Assembly (NCBI GenBank): GCA_963724805.1
Contig: CAVRWA010000011.1
Coordinates: 682,001-746,000 of the forward strand
Length of the DNA: 64,000 nt
From: CAVQZA01 sp963724805
Lineage (GTDB): Bacteria > Actinomycetota > Thermoleophilia > Gaiellales > Gaiellaceae
Direction of reading: 5' to 3'
Under the pieces are notes generated by a model. That model saw only the letters and a list, made by a program, of their open reading frames with translations, was not told the DNA's origin and did not search any database. Made by a program: the position numbers and the translations under genes. Of the stretch, positions 20,178-30,515 are shown piece after piece (positions within the stretch are counted from its first letter, which is position 1; every line of letters begins with the position of its first letter).

Positions 20178-21479
20178 CTAGCTCGCGAGCACGTCGAGCA
20201 GGAGCGGCCGCTCCGACGGAGCTTCGTCGTCGACGGCGTATGCCGCCCTGACCTCGGTGACGCACGTGGCGGCGGACACGACGTCGCGCGCGTGGACCTC
20301 GGCCAGCGGCTCCCCCGCCGCGACGCGGTCGCCGCGCTTGGAGAGACACACGATCCCGACCGCGTGGTCGATCGCGTCCTCCTTCGTGCGTCTGCCGGCG
20401 CCGAGCCGGAGTGCGGCACGGCCGATCGCGCTCGCGCCGAGCGAGCCGACGTAGCCGTCGCGCTCGGCCGTGACCGGGCGCACGACCGGAGCGACCGGCA
20501 GCGCCGCCGTATCGGGGTCGCCTCCCTGCGCCCGGATCCAGCGTTCGTACGCATCGAGCGCCGAGCCGTCCGCGACGGCCGCCTCCGCGCGGGCTCGCCC
20601 GCCTGCGAGGTCGACGCCGAGATCGGAGAGGGCGAGTAGGTGTGCGCACGCGTCGAGCACGAGCTCGGTGAAGTCCGCCGGGCCGTCGCCGCGCACCGTC
20701 GCGACGGCCTCATGAACCTCGAGCGCGTTTCCGACGGCGCTCCCGAGCGGCTGGTCCATGTCCGTGAGCAGGCAGACGACCTCGCGGCCGGCGCGCCGGC
20801 CGAGCTCGATCATCTCCTCGGCGAGAATCCGGGCGTCCTCCCCGGTCTTCATGAAGGCGCCGTCGCCGACCTTCACGTCGAGCACGATCGCGTCTGCGCC
20901 GCCCGCCAGCTTCTTCGACATGATGCTCGCGGCGATCAGCGAGACGTTGTCGACCGTCGCGGTCACGTCGCGGAGCGCGTAGAGCTTCTTGTCGGCCGGA
21001 ACGAGGTCGGCCGTCTGCCCGACGATCGCGAGCCCGACGTCCCGGACCTGCGCGATGAAACGCTCGAGCGGCAGCTCGATCTCGTAGCCGGGGATCGACT
21101 CGAGCTTGTCGAGCGTGCCTCCGGTGTGCCCGAGGCCGCGCCCGCTCATCTTTCCGAACGGAACGCCGCACGCGGCGACGATCGGGCCCACGGCGAGCGA
21201 GGTCTTGTCGCCGACGCCCCCGGTGGAGTGCTTGTCCACGACCTTCCGGCCGAGCGCCGAGCCCAGGTCGAGCGTCTCGCCGCTTCGGATCATCGCGTCG
21301 GTGAGCGCGAACGTCTCGGCGTGCGAGAGCCCGCGGAAGTAGACGGCCATCAGGAACGCCGCCATCTGGTAGTCCGGCACGTCGCCGGCCGTGTACGCGA
21401 GCACGAGCTCCGAGAGCTCCTCCGCCCCGAGCTCCTCGCCGTCCCGCTTGCGCTGGATCAGCTCGGCCGGAAGGGGCAT
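20178..21479 (-). CDS. deoA: Thymidine/pyrimidine-nucleoside phosphorylase
   Basis: Phosphorolyses thymidine, deoxyuridine or uridine to the base and (deoxy)ribose-1-phosphate. The signature KVVDKHSTGGVGDKTS, LPLLAS-type GKMSGRGLGHTGGTLDKLE and SIMSKKLAGGADAIVLDVK are present in 433 residues. Start ATG 21479 (MPLPAELIQRKRDGE) overlaps the methyltransferase stop by one base (TGATG). Its product feeds DeoB, encoded two genes upstream, giving a deoxynucleoside salvage operon. Confidence 0.95.
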   Translation of the reverse strand: MPLPAELIQRKRDGEELGAEELSELVLAYTAGDVPDYQMAAFLMAVYFRGLSHAETFALTDAMIRSGETLDLGSALGRKVVDKHSTGGVGDKTSLAVGPIVAACGVPFGKMSGRGLGHTGGTLDKLESIPGYEIELPLERFIAQVRDVGLAIVGQTADLVPADKKLYALRDVTATVDNVSLIAASIMSKKLAGGADAIVLDVKVGDGAFMKTGEDARILAEEMIELGRRAGREVVCLLTDMDQPLGSAVGNALEVHEAVATVRGDGPADFTELVLDACAHLLALSDLGVDLAGGRARAEAAVADGSALDAYERWIRAQGGDPDTAALPVAPVVRPVTAERDGYVGSLGASAIGRAALRLGAGRRTKEDAIDHAVGIVCLSKRGDRVAAGEPLAEVHARDVVSAATCVTEVRAAYAVDDEAPSERPLLLDVLAS

Positions 21480-22177
21480 CAACCCTCCTTGCGCGCCACG
21501 AACACGGCGTGTGAGTAGCGCGCGCGGAACGGCTCGCTGAACGGGGGCACGCGGTCCGCGAGATGTGCGTGCGTGATCGTGACCGCCACGACCGACCGCA
21601 TCGCCTCGGAATCGGGGAACACGGCGACGGCCTGGGCGTCGCGCATCTCGACGTGCTCGAAGTACGGCGTCAGCACTTCGATGCCGTTCTCGCGGCAGAA
21701 CGAGAGCTGGTCCCGCGACGAGTCGCCCAGCATCTCCCAGAGATCGTGGAGGTTGTCCATCCCGAGCGTTGCCGCGACCAACGTCCCTCCCGGGCGCAGG
21801 ACGCGACGGCACTCCAGAATCGCCCGCTCGAGCTCGGCCACGTGGTAGAGCACCCACCCCGCGACCACGCAGTCGAAGCTCGCGTCGTCGAAGTCGAGCG
21901 CCTGGACGTCGCCGACCCGCACATCGAGCCCGCGCGCTGCGCTGAGCTCGACCATGCGTGGCGACAGGTCGATAGCTATCAGCTGCTCGGGGCCGAGCTC
22001 GTTCTTCACGCGCTCTGCGAACTCACCGATCCCGGAGCCGACCTCGAGCACGCGCTGCGGCTGCACCTCGGCCACCGCCTCGAATGCGATCTCTTCGGCG
22101 TTTGGGCCGTCGACGAGTGTCCGGTAGGCCGCGTTGCGCTTTGCGAGCCGCTCCTCGCTCGCGTACTCCCAGGTCAC
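21479..22177 (-). CDS. Class I SAM-dependent methyltransferase
   Basis: A 232-residue Rossmann methyltransferase. Motif I is VLEVGSGIGEF, the acidic residue after strand 2 is AIDLSPRMVE, and motif post-II VGDVQALDFDDASFDCVVAG plus LRPGGTLVAATLG follow. It sits between deoB and deoA and is coupled to deoA by a TGATG junction. It resembles UbiE/small-molecule methyltransferases; no substrate is indicated, and its place in a nucleoside operon may be only transcriptional. Confidence 0.85.
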   Translation of the reverse strand: MTWEYASEERLAKRNAAYRTLVDGPNAEEIAFEAVAEVQPQRVLEVGSGIGEFAERVKNELGPEQLIAIDLSPRMVELSAARGLDVRVGDVQALDFDDASFDCVVAGWVLYHVAELERAILECRRVLRPGGTLVAATLGMDNLHDLWEMLGDSSRDQLSFCRENGIEVLTPYFEHVEMRDAQAVAVFPDSEAMRSVVAVTITHAHLADRVPPFSEPFRARYSHAVFVARKEG

Positions 22178-22197
22178 GACGAGCGGGTTGTCGAGCT

Positions 22198-23364
22198 TCA
22201 GGGCACGACGATCGGCTGCCCGGGGATCCCCTTCGATGGCGCCTTACCTCCCAACCATGCGTTGCAGGTCGCACCGACGTCGGCGAACTCGCCCTCGTGG
22301 ATCCGCCCGGCGGCGTTGCGGCCCTCGACGTAGGCGAGCAGGAGCCCGTGCTCGCGCGAATGGTCGGTCGAGGGCGTAGTCGGGTCGCAGCCGTGGTCGG
22401 ACGTCAGGATCAGCAGGTCGCCTGCACGCAACGCTTCGAGCAGGTCGTAGAGGCGACGGTCGAAGTCCTGCAGGCACCGGTGGAAGTTGACGGGGTCGTT
22501 GCGGTGCCCCCAGAGCGAGTCGGTCTCCACGAGATTGGTGAAGATCAGCCCTTGGTCGACCTCGCGCAGCAGGCGCTCGGTGACCGTGATCCCCTCGACG
22601 TTGGACTTCGTCGGGTGCGATTCGTCGATGTCGCAGCCGGCGAAGATGTCCGGGATCTTGCCGACGCCGTAGACCGTGCCTCCCGCCTCGCGGATCAGCG
22701 TCAGGTAGTTGGGCCGCTTCGGCTCCAGCGAGAAGTCGTGGCGGTTCGCGGTGCGCTCGTAGTTTCCGGGCTCACCCGTGAACGGCCGGGCGATCACACG
22801 GCCCACGGCATGCTTCCCCGTGAGGATCTCGCGCGCGATGCGGCACGCCGCGTAGAGCTCCTCGAGCGGCACCGTGTCCTCGTGCGCCGCGATCTGGAAG
22901 ACCGAGTCGGCGGAGGTGTAGACGATCCACTTGCCGGTCTTCTGGTGCTCCTCGCCGAGCTCCTGGATGATCTCCGTCCCGGACGCCGGCCTGTTGCCGA
23001 TCACGCCCCGGCCGGTTCTGTTCATGAACGGGTCGATCACGTCGTACGGAAACCCGTGGGGGTAGGTCGGCATCGGCTGGGGAGTGACGACGCCCATGAG
23101 CTCCCAGTGGCCCGTGGTCGTGTCCTTCCCCTTCGAGCGCTCGAGGAGCCGCCCGGCGACCGCGGGCGCTCCGGGCTGTGGCGGGCAGCCTTCCAGCGGC
23201 TCGACGTTCCCGAGCCCTAGCGCCTCCAGCGCCGGCAGATCGAGGCCTCCGACTGCGCGCGCGACGTTGCCCAGCGTGTCGGATCCCTCGTCGCCGTAGG
23301 TGCCGGCGTCGGGGAGCGCTCCGGCTCCGACCGCGTCCAGCACGATCACGCATGCCCTGGCCAT
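22198..23364 (-). CDS. deoB: Phosphopentomutase
   Basis: Interconverts (deoxy)ribose-1-phosphate and 5-phosphate, the step after DeoA. An alkaline-phosphatase-superfamily enzyme of 388 residues: VLDAVGAGALPDA (metal Asp), DTLGN (phosphorylated Thr region), KDTTTGHWE, SDHGCDPTTPSTDHSREH with metal Asp/His residues. It heads the deoB-methyltransferase-deoA-mutM-recO run. Start ATG 23364, divergent from a small membrane protein gene 20 nt away. Confidence 0.95.
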   Translation of the reverse strand: MARACVIVLDAVGAGALPDAGTYGDEGSDTLGNVARAVGGLDLPALEALGLGNVEPLEGCPPQPGAPAVAGRLLERSKGKDTTTGHWELMGVVTPQPMPTYPHGFPYDVIDPFMNRTGRGVIGNRPASGTEIIQELGEEHQKTGKWIVYTSADSVFQIAAHEDTVPLEELYAACRIAREILTGKHAVGRVIARPFTGEPGNYERTANRHDFSLEPKRPNYLTLIREAGGTVYGVGKIPDIFAGCDIDESHPTKSNVEGITVTERLLREVDQGLIFTNLVETDSLWGHRNDPVNFHRCLQDFDRRLYDLLEALRAGDLLILTSDHGCDPTTPSTDHSREHGLLLAYVEGRNAAGRIHEGEFADVGATCNAWLGGKAPSKGIPGQPIVVP

Positions 23365-23384
23365 GCAGCTATTCTACGGCGGCG

Positions 23385-23525
23385 ATGATGACTGTCCTCG
23401 GCCTGCTCGGGATCATCCTCTTCATCGCGAGCGTGATCTCGCTCGCGGCGTTGGTGACGTGGGTCGTCGTGAAGATCTCCCCCGCGAAGAACCCGCCGCC
23501 GAAGACCGAGACCCCGGCGTCGTAG
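23385..23525 (+). CDS. Very small single-span membrane protein
   Basis: A 46-residue frame with one clean transmembrane helix (VLGLLGIILFIASVISLAAL) and a basic/proline-rich tail (KISPAKNPPPKTETPAS). The double ATG at 23385/23388 lies 20 nt from the divergent deoB start, and the stop ends 1 nt before the convergent ald stop, so it fills the gap exactly. No clear ribosome binding site is seen. Probably real, function unknown. Confidence 0.5.
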   Translation: MMTVLGLLGIILFIASVISLAALVTWVVVKISPAKNPPPKTETPAS

Positions 23526-23526
23526 C

Positions 23527-24651
23527 TCAGACTGCGGCGAGCGGAAGGACGCTCTCGAGCGGCGTGTACGGCAGGTCGTGCGCTTCGGCGACCGGGTCGC
23601 ACGTCACCTTGCCGTCGATCACGTTGACGCCGCGGGCGAGCGCCGGGTCGAGGGCGACCGCGCCGGCGAGCCCGTGGTCGGCGATCGCCTCCACGTAGGG
23701 CAGCGTCGCATTGGTCAGCGCCTTCGTCGAGGTGATCGGCACCGCGCCGGGCATGTTGGCCACGCAGTAGTGCGTGACACCGTCCACGACGTACACCGGC
23801 TCGGTGTGCGTGGTCGGATGCGAGGTCTCGAAGCAGCCGCCCTGGTCGATCGCGACGTCGCAGAGGACCGAGCCCTCCTTCATCTCACGCACCATCTCGC
23901 GGGTGACGAGCTTCGGCGCCACCGCGCCGGGGATGAGCACCGCGCCGATCACGACGTCGGCGTCCGCGACGGAGGCCTCGACCTGGAGCGCGCTCGACAT
24001 CAGCAGCGTGACCCGGCCCGAGAGCACCTCCTCCAGGTGGCGCATCCGGTCGATCGAGCGCTCGAGAATCGTCACCTGCCCGCCGAGGCCGAGCGCGATC
24101 ACGGCCGCGTTGTAGCCGACGATGCCGCCTCCGATCACGACCACCTTGCCGGGGGCGACGCCCGGGACGCCGCCGAGCAGGAGCCCGCGGCCGCCGAGCG
24201 GCTTCTCGAGGAAATGAGCGCCGGCCTGCGCGGCAAGGCGACCTGCGACCTCGCTCATCGGCGCGAGCAGGGGCAGCTGGTGCCGCTCCGTCTCGACCGT
24301 CTCGTAGGCGACCGCGCGGATCCCGCTCGCGATCAGCGCCTCGGTGAGCGGTCGGTCGGCGGCGAGGTGAAGGTAGGTGAACAGGACGAGACCCTCGCGG
24401 AGGTGCCGATACTCGGATGCAATGGGCTCCTTGACCTTCAGCAGCAGCTCGGACTCGCTCCAGACCTCGTCGACGGACGCCATGCGGGCACCGACGGCTT
24501 CGTACGCCGAGTCTGCAAAGGAGCTGCCCTCTCCGGCCCCGTGTTCGAGCGTCACGTCGTGGCCGCGCCGGATCAGCTCGTGCGCGCCGGCCGGTGTGAG
24601 GGCGACGCGGTACTCGTCGGTCTTGATCTCCTTGGCGACACCGATCTTCAT
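23527..24651 (-). CDS. ald: Alanine dehydrogenase
   Basis: NAD-dependent interconversion of alanine with pyruvate and ammonia, another pyruvate-linked enzyme in this window. The 374 residues begin MKIGVAKEIKTDEYRVALTP; LLKVKEP carries the pyruvate-binding Lys and FTYLHLAADR the catalytic His. VVVIGGGIVGYNAAVIALGLG is the NAD-binding Rossmann loop, and HYCVANMPGAVPITST the family C-terminal signature. Start ATG 24651. The 128-bp upstream gap holds the end of the preceding transcript. Confidence 0.95.
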   Translation of the reverse strand: MKIGVAKEIKTDEYRVALTPAGAHELIRRGHDVTLEHGAGEGSSFADSAYEAVGARMASVDEVWSESELLLKVKEPIASEYRHLREGLVLFTYLHLAADRPLTEALIASGIRAVAYETVETERHQLPLLAPMSEVAGRLAAQAGAHFLEKPLGGRGLLLGGVPGVAPGKVVVIGGGIVGYNAAVIALGLGGQVTILERSIDRMRHLEEVLSGRVTLLMSSALQVEASVADADVVIGAVLIPGAVAPKLVTREMVREMKEGSVLCDVAIDQGGCFETSHPTTHTEPVYVVDGVTHYCVANMPGAVPITSTKALTNATLPYVEAIADHGLAGAVALDPALARGVNVIDGKVTCDPVAEAHDLPYTPLESVLPLAAV

Positions 24652-24752
24652 GGCGGCGCAACGATAGCCGGTTGCGGGTGCCATCGTCACGATCCCGGCA
24701 CGGTTTCGTTCGCCACGCGTGCCCGTTTCCGGACTAGCATCGATAGCGGGCG

Positions 24753-24771
24753 GGGGCTTGGGGTCAGCCCC
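24753..24771 (-). terminator. Hairpin downstream of the long leftward operon
   Basis: GGGGCT-TGGGGTC-AGCCCC, a 6-bp perfect stem, lies 9 nt past the aldo/keto reductase stop. It would end the leftward run that begins near aroC. The GGGGTCAG word recurs at 42499 and 42604, in or near other hairpins. Confidence 0.45.
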
Positions 24772-24779
24772 TGATTGGG

Positions 24780-25553
24780 TCAGTGCTGTTGCACGGCGAG
24801 CCGGGCGACGAAGGCCCGCTCTTCCGGGCTGAACCACGGCCCCTCGCCTGCCGCTGCGTTCTCGCGCGCCCGCCGGGGCTGTTTCGTCGCCGGGATCACG
24901 ACGTCGACGCGCTCGTCCGAGAGCGCCCACCTCAGAAGCGCCTGCGCCCACGTCCCGACGCCGAGCTCCGTGAGCGCCTCGGGCGGCGGCTCGCGCCCCG
25001 CGAGCGCGCCCTGGCCGAGCGGCCGCATCACGATCACCGCGACACCCAGCTCGGCCGCGAGCGGCAGCAGTTCGGCCTCGGCCTCACGCTCGAGCGGATT
25101 GAGCGGCACCTGCAGCGTCTGGAAGCGGCCGGTGCGAAGAGCCTCGGCAAGGCCTGCGAACGCACTCGGCGAGTAGTGCGTGACCCCGATCCGCCCGATC
25201 CGCCCCGCCTCGCGCTCGGCCTCGAGCCACGGCAGATGGTCCCGCCAGGCGACGAGGTTGTGCACCTGCTCGATCTCGATCCGGCCGAACCAGCCGAGCT
25301 GCGCCTCGTACTGCGCCCGTGCTTCAGTGGGCGAAGCAGTCCAGATCTTCGTCGCGACGACCGCCTCCTCCCGCCGCCCGTCCAGTGCCGCGGCAAGGGA
25401 GGCCTCGGCCTCGCCGTACATCGGCGACGAGTCGAACACCCGGACGCCCGCGTCGAGCGCCGCGCCGACGACCTCGCCCGCAAGCTCGCGCCGACCCCCG
25501 AACGTGTTCCAGGTTCCGAGGCCGACGACCGGGCCGAGGCGACGGTGCTCCAC
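24780..25553 (-). CDS. Aldo/keto reductase
   Basis: A 257-residue NADPH-dependent aldo/keto reductase barrel. The catalytic tetrad is visible: D41, Y46 (SSPMYGEAE), K69 (ATKIW) and H98 (QVHNLV); the cofactor phosphate site lies near IPATKQPRRARENAAA. I chose the GTG at 25553, which overlaps the preceding stop by one base (TAGTG). It is the last gene of the long leftward run. Substrate unknown. Confidence 0.88.
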   Translation of the reverse strand: MEHRRLGPVVGLGTWNTFGGRRELAGEVVGAALDAGVRVFDSSPMYGEAEASLAAALDGRREEAVVATKIWTASPTEARAQYEAQLGWFGRIEIEQVHNLVAWRDHLPWLEAEREAGRIGRIGVTHYSPSAFAGLAEALRTGRFQTLQVPLNPLEREAEAELLPLAAELGVAVIVMRPLGQGALAGREPPPEALTELGVGTWAQALLRWALSDERVDVVIPATKQPRRARENAAAGEGPWFSPEERAFVARLAVQQH

Positions 25554-26539
25554 TAGGGGACGAGCCCTCGGGCGAGCCGGCCGGCGGCGAACGCGACGGC
25601 GAAGAAGCCTGGATCCTCGGCGGGCCTGCGGCCCATGTGCGAGAGCGGCAGGCCCGCGCAGGCGTCCTCCCAGCCGGTCACGTCCACGAGCTCCCGCGGC
25701 TCGAGCCATGCAGGCGCTTCGAGCCCCACGGGCCAGGCGACCGCAGCCCGGCCGGGACAGAGCGCCAGCGCGGCACGCGTGTGATGAGAGACGCCGCGAT
25801 GACGCTCGCGCGGGTCGGAGTCCGAATAGCGCACCGCGAGCACGGGAAGGCCGCCGAGCGCGCTCGCCGCGTTCGCGGCCTCCGCCGCGGCCACTCCCCC
25901 GTGGCCGAGCCAGGACCCGGTCCCGGCGATTCCTGGCCCGACCGCGCACACGACCGCCTCGAATCCGGCGGCACCGGCCCATGCGAGCGCAGACGCGACG
26001 CCAACGCACGCCACGTCCCCATCGATGCACGCGCCGGCCGCGACCGCCGTCTCGACGAGCCCACGCCCCTTCAGCGCCCGCACGGCGTCGGAGAGTGACA
26101 CGGGCAGCGCCCCGCCCGGCACCTGCACGTAGGCGACCCGAACCCCCGTGCCGATGCCCGCGCAGACGGGCACGAGCTGGCTGTGCAGCGAGCAGCAGAC
26201 CACGGGCATCCCGGCGAGCGACTCCGCGAGCGGGTCGTCCTCCTCGGCGTGCCGGACGGCCGCCTGCAACGGCGTGTACGGCAGCTTCACCACGTGGGCC
26301 CCGGGCTCCGGCGGGAGCTCGAGCCCGCGCGTCAGGTTCGCGTACAGGATGTCGAAGCCGCCCGAGCCGAGCTCGAGCTCGCGTGCCTGCACGTTCACGA
26401 GCACCTCGTCGCCGAGCGCGACGGGGCCCGTGAGCCGCGGATAGGCAAGGCACGGCACGCCGTCGACCTCACACCGGACGAGCCCCTCCTCGCGCTCGAC
26501 GATCGCCGAGACCGTGCCGCGGCGCAGGCTAAGCGGCAT
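25553..26539 (-). CDS. DUF3866 family protein
   Basis: A 328-residue conserved protein of unknown function matching DUF3866 as I recall it: an N-terminal beta-rich part (RRGTVSAIVEREEG, LTGPVALGDEVLVN), then HVVKLPYTPLQAAV, then a glycine-rich alpha/beta part with CAVGPGIAGTGSWLGHGG and VRYSDSDPRERHRGVSHHT. The clustered Asp/Arg/His residues in the last motif would suit a catalytic or metal site, but no activity is known to me. It overlaps the M20 peptidase gene by 11 nt. Confidence 0.8.
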   Translation of the reverse strand: MPLSLRRGTVSAIVEREEGLVRCEVDGVPCLAYPRLTGPVALGDEVLVNVQARELELGSGGFDILYANLTRGLELPPEPGAHVVKLPYTPLQAAVRHAEEDDPLAESLAGMPVVCCSLHSQLVPVCAGIGTGVRVAYVQVPGGALPVSLSDAVRALKGRGLVETAVAAGACIDGDVACVGVASALAWAGAAGFEAVVCAVGPGIAGTGSWLGHGGVAAAEAANAASALGGLPVLAVRYSDSDPRERHRGVSHHTRAALALCPGRAAVAWPVGLEAPAWLEPRELVDVTGWEDACAGLPLSHMGRRPAEDPGFFAVAFAAGRLARGLVP

Positions 26540-27644
26540 CGCGCGCGACGTCGAGCAGCGCGAGCGTCACGCCGGTCATCGCTTCGAGATCGGCGACCGC
26601 GATCCGCTCGTCGGGGGTGTGGATGTCAGTCATCCCGTTCGCGAGGTTCACGCACTGGAGCCCTCGCAGGTTGAAGACGTTCGCGTCGGCGCCTCCGCCG
26701 GTGAGCGCGTAGCTCGGCGTGTATCCAGTGCGCCGCAGCGCCTCGGCGGCCAGCCCGACCGCGGGATCGTCCCGGCGGAGGCGGTACCCCCGGTAGCTCT
26801 CGTTCACGGTCGTCTCGACCTCGCAGTCCGCGGCGCTCGCCGCGAAGGCGATCGTCTCGAGCATCTCGCCGACGACGTCGCCGAGGCGCTCCTCGTCGTG
26901 GGCCCGCACCTCGGCTTCGAAGGTGCACCACTCCGGGACGATGTTACGGGCGGTCCCACCCGAGATCAGGCCGACGTTGGCCGAGGTCTCGTCGTCGAGC
27001 CGCCCCACCCGCAGGTCGGCGATCGCCCGCGCGGCGGCGGCGATCGCCGAGCGGCCGTCCTCGGGCACCATCCCCGCGTGCGCGGCACGGCCGTGGAACG
27101 TGACCTTGAGGGACCGCTGCGTCGGCGCGCCGAGCACGATCTCGCCGACCGGGCCCTGCTGGTCGTAGACGAAGCCGACCTGGGCCTCGAGCCGCTTCTC
27201 GTCGAACGCGGCCGCTCCGAGCAGCCCCACCTCCTCCTTCGGCGTGAAGACCAGCTCGATCCCGGCATGCGGCCGGCCCTCCTCCTGCACCCGGCGCACG
27301 GCCTCGAGCATCGAGGCCACCGCTGCCTTGTTGTCGCCGCCGAGGATCGTCCCGCCCGCGTTTCGCACCCAGCCGCCCTCGACCACCGGCTCGAGCGGTC
27401 CGCTCGGCGGCACGGTGTCGAGATGGGCGCAGAAGAACAGCGGCCGGCCCGGCGCGGTCCCCTCGAGGCGGCAGTAGAGATTCCCGATCGTGGAGCCGAC
27501 CAGCGGCCCCGCACCGTCCTCCGAGACGTCGAGTCCGAGCTCGCGCAGGTAGGCGAGCACCCGGTCCGCGACGGCCCGCTCCTGCCCCGGCGGGCTCGGC
27601 AGCGCAGCAAGCTCCAGGAAGAGCGTCAGCGGGTCCGGAAGCAC
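26529..27644 (-). CDS. M20-family metallopeptidase, PepT-like
   Basis: A 371-residue di-zinc exopeptidase. Metal ligands appear in order: FFCAHLDT (His and Asp), GGDNKAAVA (bridging Asp), FTPKEEVG (catalytic Glu and metal Glu), FVYDQQG (Asp) and the late His in MTDIHTPDE. GRAAHAGMVPEDGRSA marks the dimerisation lid. It resembles the peptidase-T-like branch. Start GTG 27644 follows the pyrG stop by 10 nt. Cytosolic peptide trimming is likely. Confidence 0.88.
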   Translation of the reverse strand: MLPDPLTLFLELAALPSPPGQERAVADRVLAYLRELGLDVSEDGAGPLVGSTIGNLYCRLEGTAPGRPLFFCAHLDTVPPSGPLEPVVEGGWVRNAGGTILGGDNKAAVASMLEAVRRVQEEGRPHAGIELVFTPKEEVGLLGAAAFDEKRLEAQVGFVYDQQGPVGEIVLGAPTQRSLKVTFHGRAAHAGMVPEDGRSAIAAAARAIADLRVGRLDDETSANVGLISGGTARNIVPEWCTFEAEVRAHDEERLGDVVGEMLETIAFAASAADCEVETTVNESYRGYRLRRDDPAVGLAAEALRRTGYTPSYALTGGGADANVFNLRGLQCVNLANGMTDIHTPDERIAVADLEAMTGVTLALLDVARDAA

Positions 27645-27654
27645 GCGCCGAACT

Positions 27655-29297
<1,643 letters not shown>

Positions 29298-29301
<4 letters not shown>

Positions 29302-30515
29302 CGGCGACGGCCGAGCCGGTCGAGGGGCCCGAGCACGCGGGAGCGCTCGATCATCGCGCCGACCGAGCGGCGCTCGCCGGCGATTGTGAGGGTTGCAAGG
29401 GCACCGATCGCCGCCAGCCGTCCCGGGCCCGTGAATCTCCTCACGGACTCAAAACCTAGCACGGCGCCGAGCGCATTCGAGCCGGCATCTCCCAGCATCC
29501 CCATCTCGCGGAGATCGTAGGGCAGCAGCAGGACGGCGAGCAGATCGGCCCGCCGTGGGCGCCCGCCGAGCGCGGCGCGCGTGATCAGGTAGCCCTTGAG
29601 GGCGCGGCCGGGACGCGTGTCGAGCTGGTTGAGCGCGTTCGCGGAGAGGCCGACGAGGAGCGCGCCGGAGAAGGAGCGCGTCACCGCGAGCGCGACTGCA
29701 GGGATGCCGACGAGCTTCAGCACGCCCGTCGTGCGCCCGCTGCGCAGGTGCGCCCGGAAGCCGCGCTCCGGCCCGCTCCACATGTCGTCGGCGAGCCCGA
29801 TCCCGGCAACCGCGGCCACCGCGGGGCCGTCGAGAGCGACCAGCCAGCCCACGAGCGGGAGCCGCAGCCCTCGGTGATTGACCCGCAGCGGCCCGGTCGC
29901 GACGAGAGCGTCGAGGAGCTGCCGTCCGCGGTGGGCGAAGCCGGCGAGGTTGCGGCAGGTCGCCCGGTGCTCGAGCTCCAGCTCGGGCTCCTCGACCGAG
30001 AGGCCGGCGCGAACCGCGTCGATCGTCATCCGCACCTCGCAGCCGAAGCCGGGGGCGAGAGGGAAGCACGCGGCGCGCGCCGCGGGCGAGAGCGCCCGCT
30101 GGCCGGACAGCGGCTCGCGGGGCTCGTACCCCGAGCGCAGGCGGACGAGGGCGCGCCCCGCCCGCTTCGCGAGCCCGAAGCCGCCGCCGCTCCGCCGGGC
30201 GAACGCTGCGATCGCCAGGTCGGCGTCGCTCCGGAGCAGCGACGAGGGGTCGCCTACCAGATCCGCGTCGACGAGCAAGAGCCGACCCGGCGGCGCGACC
30301 CGCTCGGCGGCGGAGAGCGCCTGCCCCTTCCCGCAGGCGCGCAGTGAGATCACGGTCGCGCCCGCGGCGGCGGCCGCCGCCGCGGTACCGTCGCGCGAGC
30401 CGTCGTCGGCGACGATCACCTCTGCGCCGGGGATGGCTTGCCGGAGCGCTGCGACCGTGGCCCCGATGCGCTCCCCCTCGTCGCGGGCGGCGATGAGGAC
30501 GGTCGGTTCAGCCAC
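29298..30515 (-). CDS. GT2 glycosyltransferase fused to a shortened MraY/WecA-like domain
   Basis: A 405-residue two-part protein. Residues 1-210 are a GT-A glycosyltransferase: VLIAARDEGERIG, IVADDGSRDGT (nucleotide Asp) and LLVDADLVG (DxD-like metal site). From about 225 on are membrane helices with polyprenyl-phosphate phosphoglycosyltransferase-like motifs: IGLADDMWSG, NALNQLD and MLGDAGSNALGAVLG, matching the DDxxG, NxxNxxD and GDxGS landmarks of MraY/WecA/TagO. That half is much shorter than the usual ~320 residues. Start GTG 30515, 8 nt inside mctB. An envelope glycan or lipid-linked sugar role is inferred. Confidence 0.72.

Noticed and set aside
23065..23350. Long plus-strand frame opposite the 5' part of deoB, extending into the small membrane gene
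   Set aside because: Only the part after ATG 23385 has membrane-helix character; the upstream residues are a shadow of deoB.
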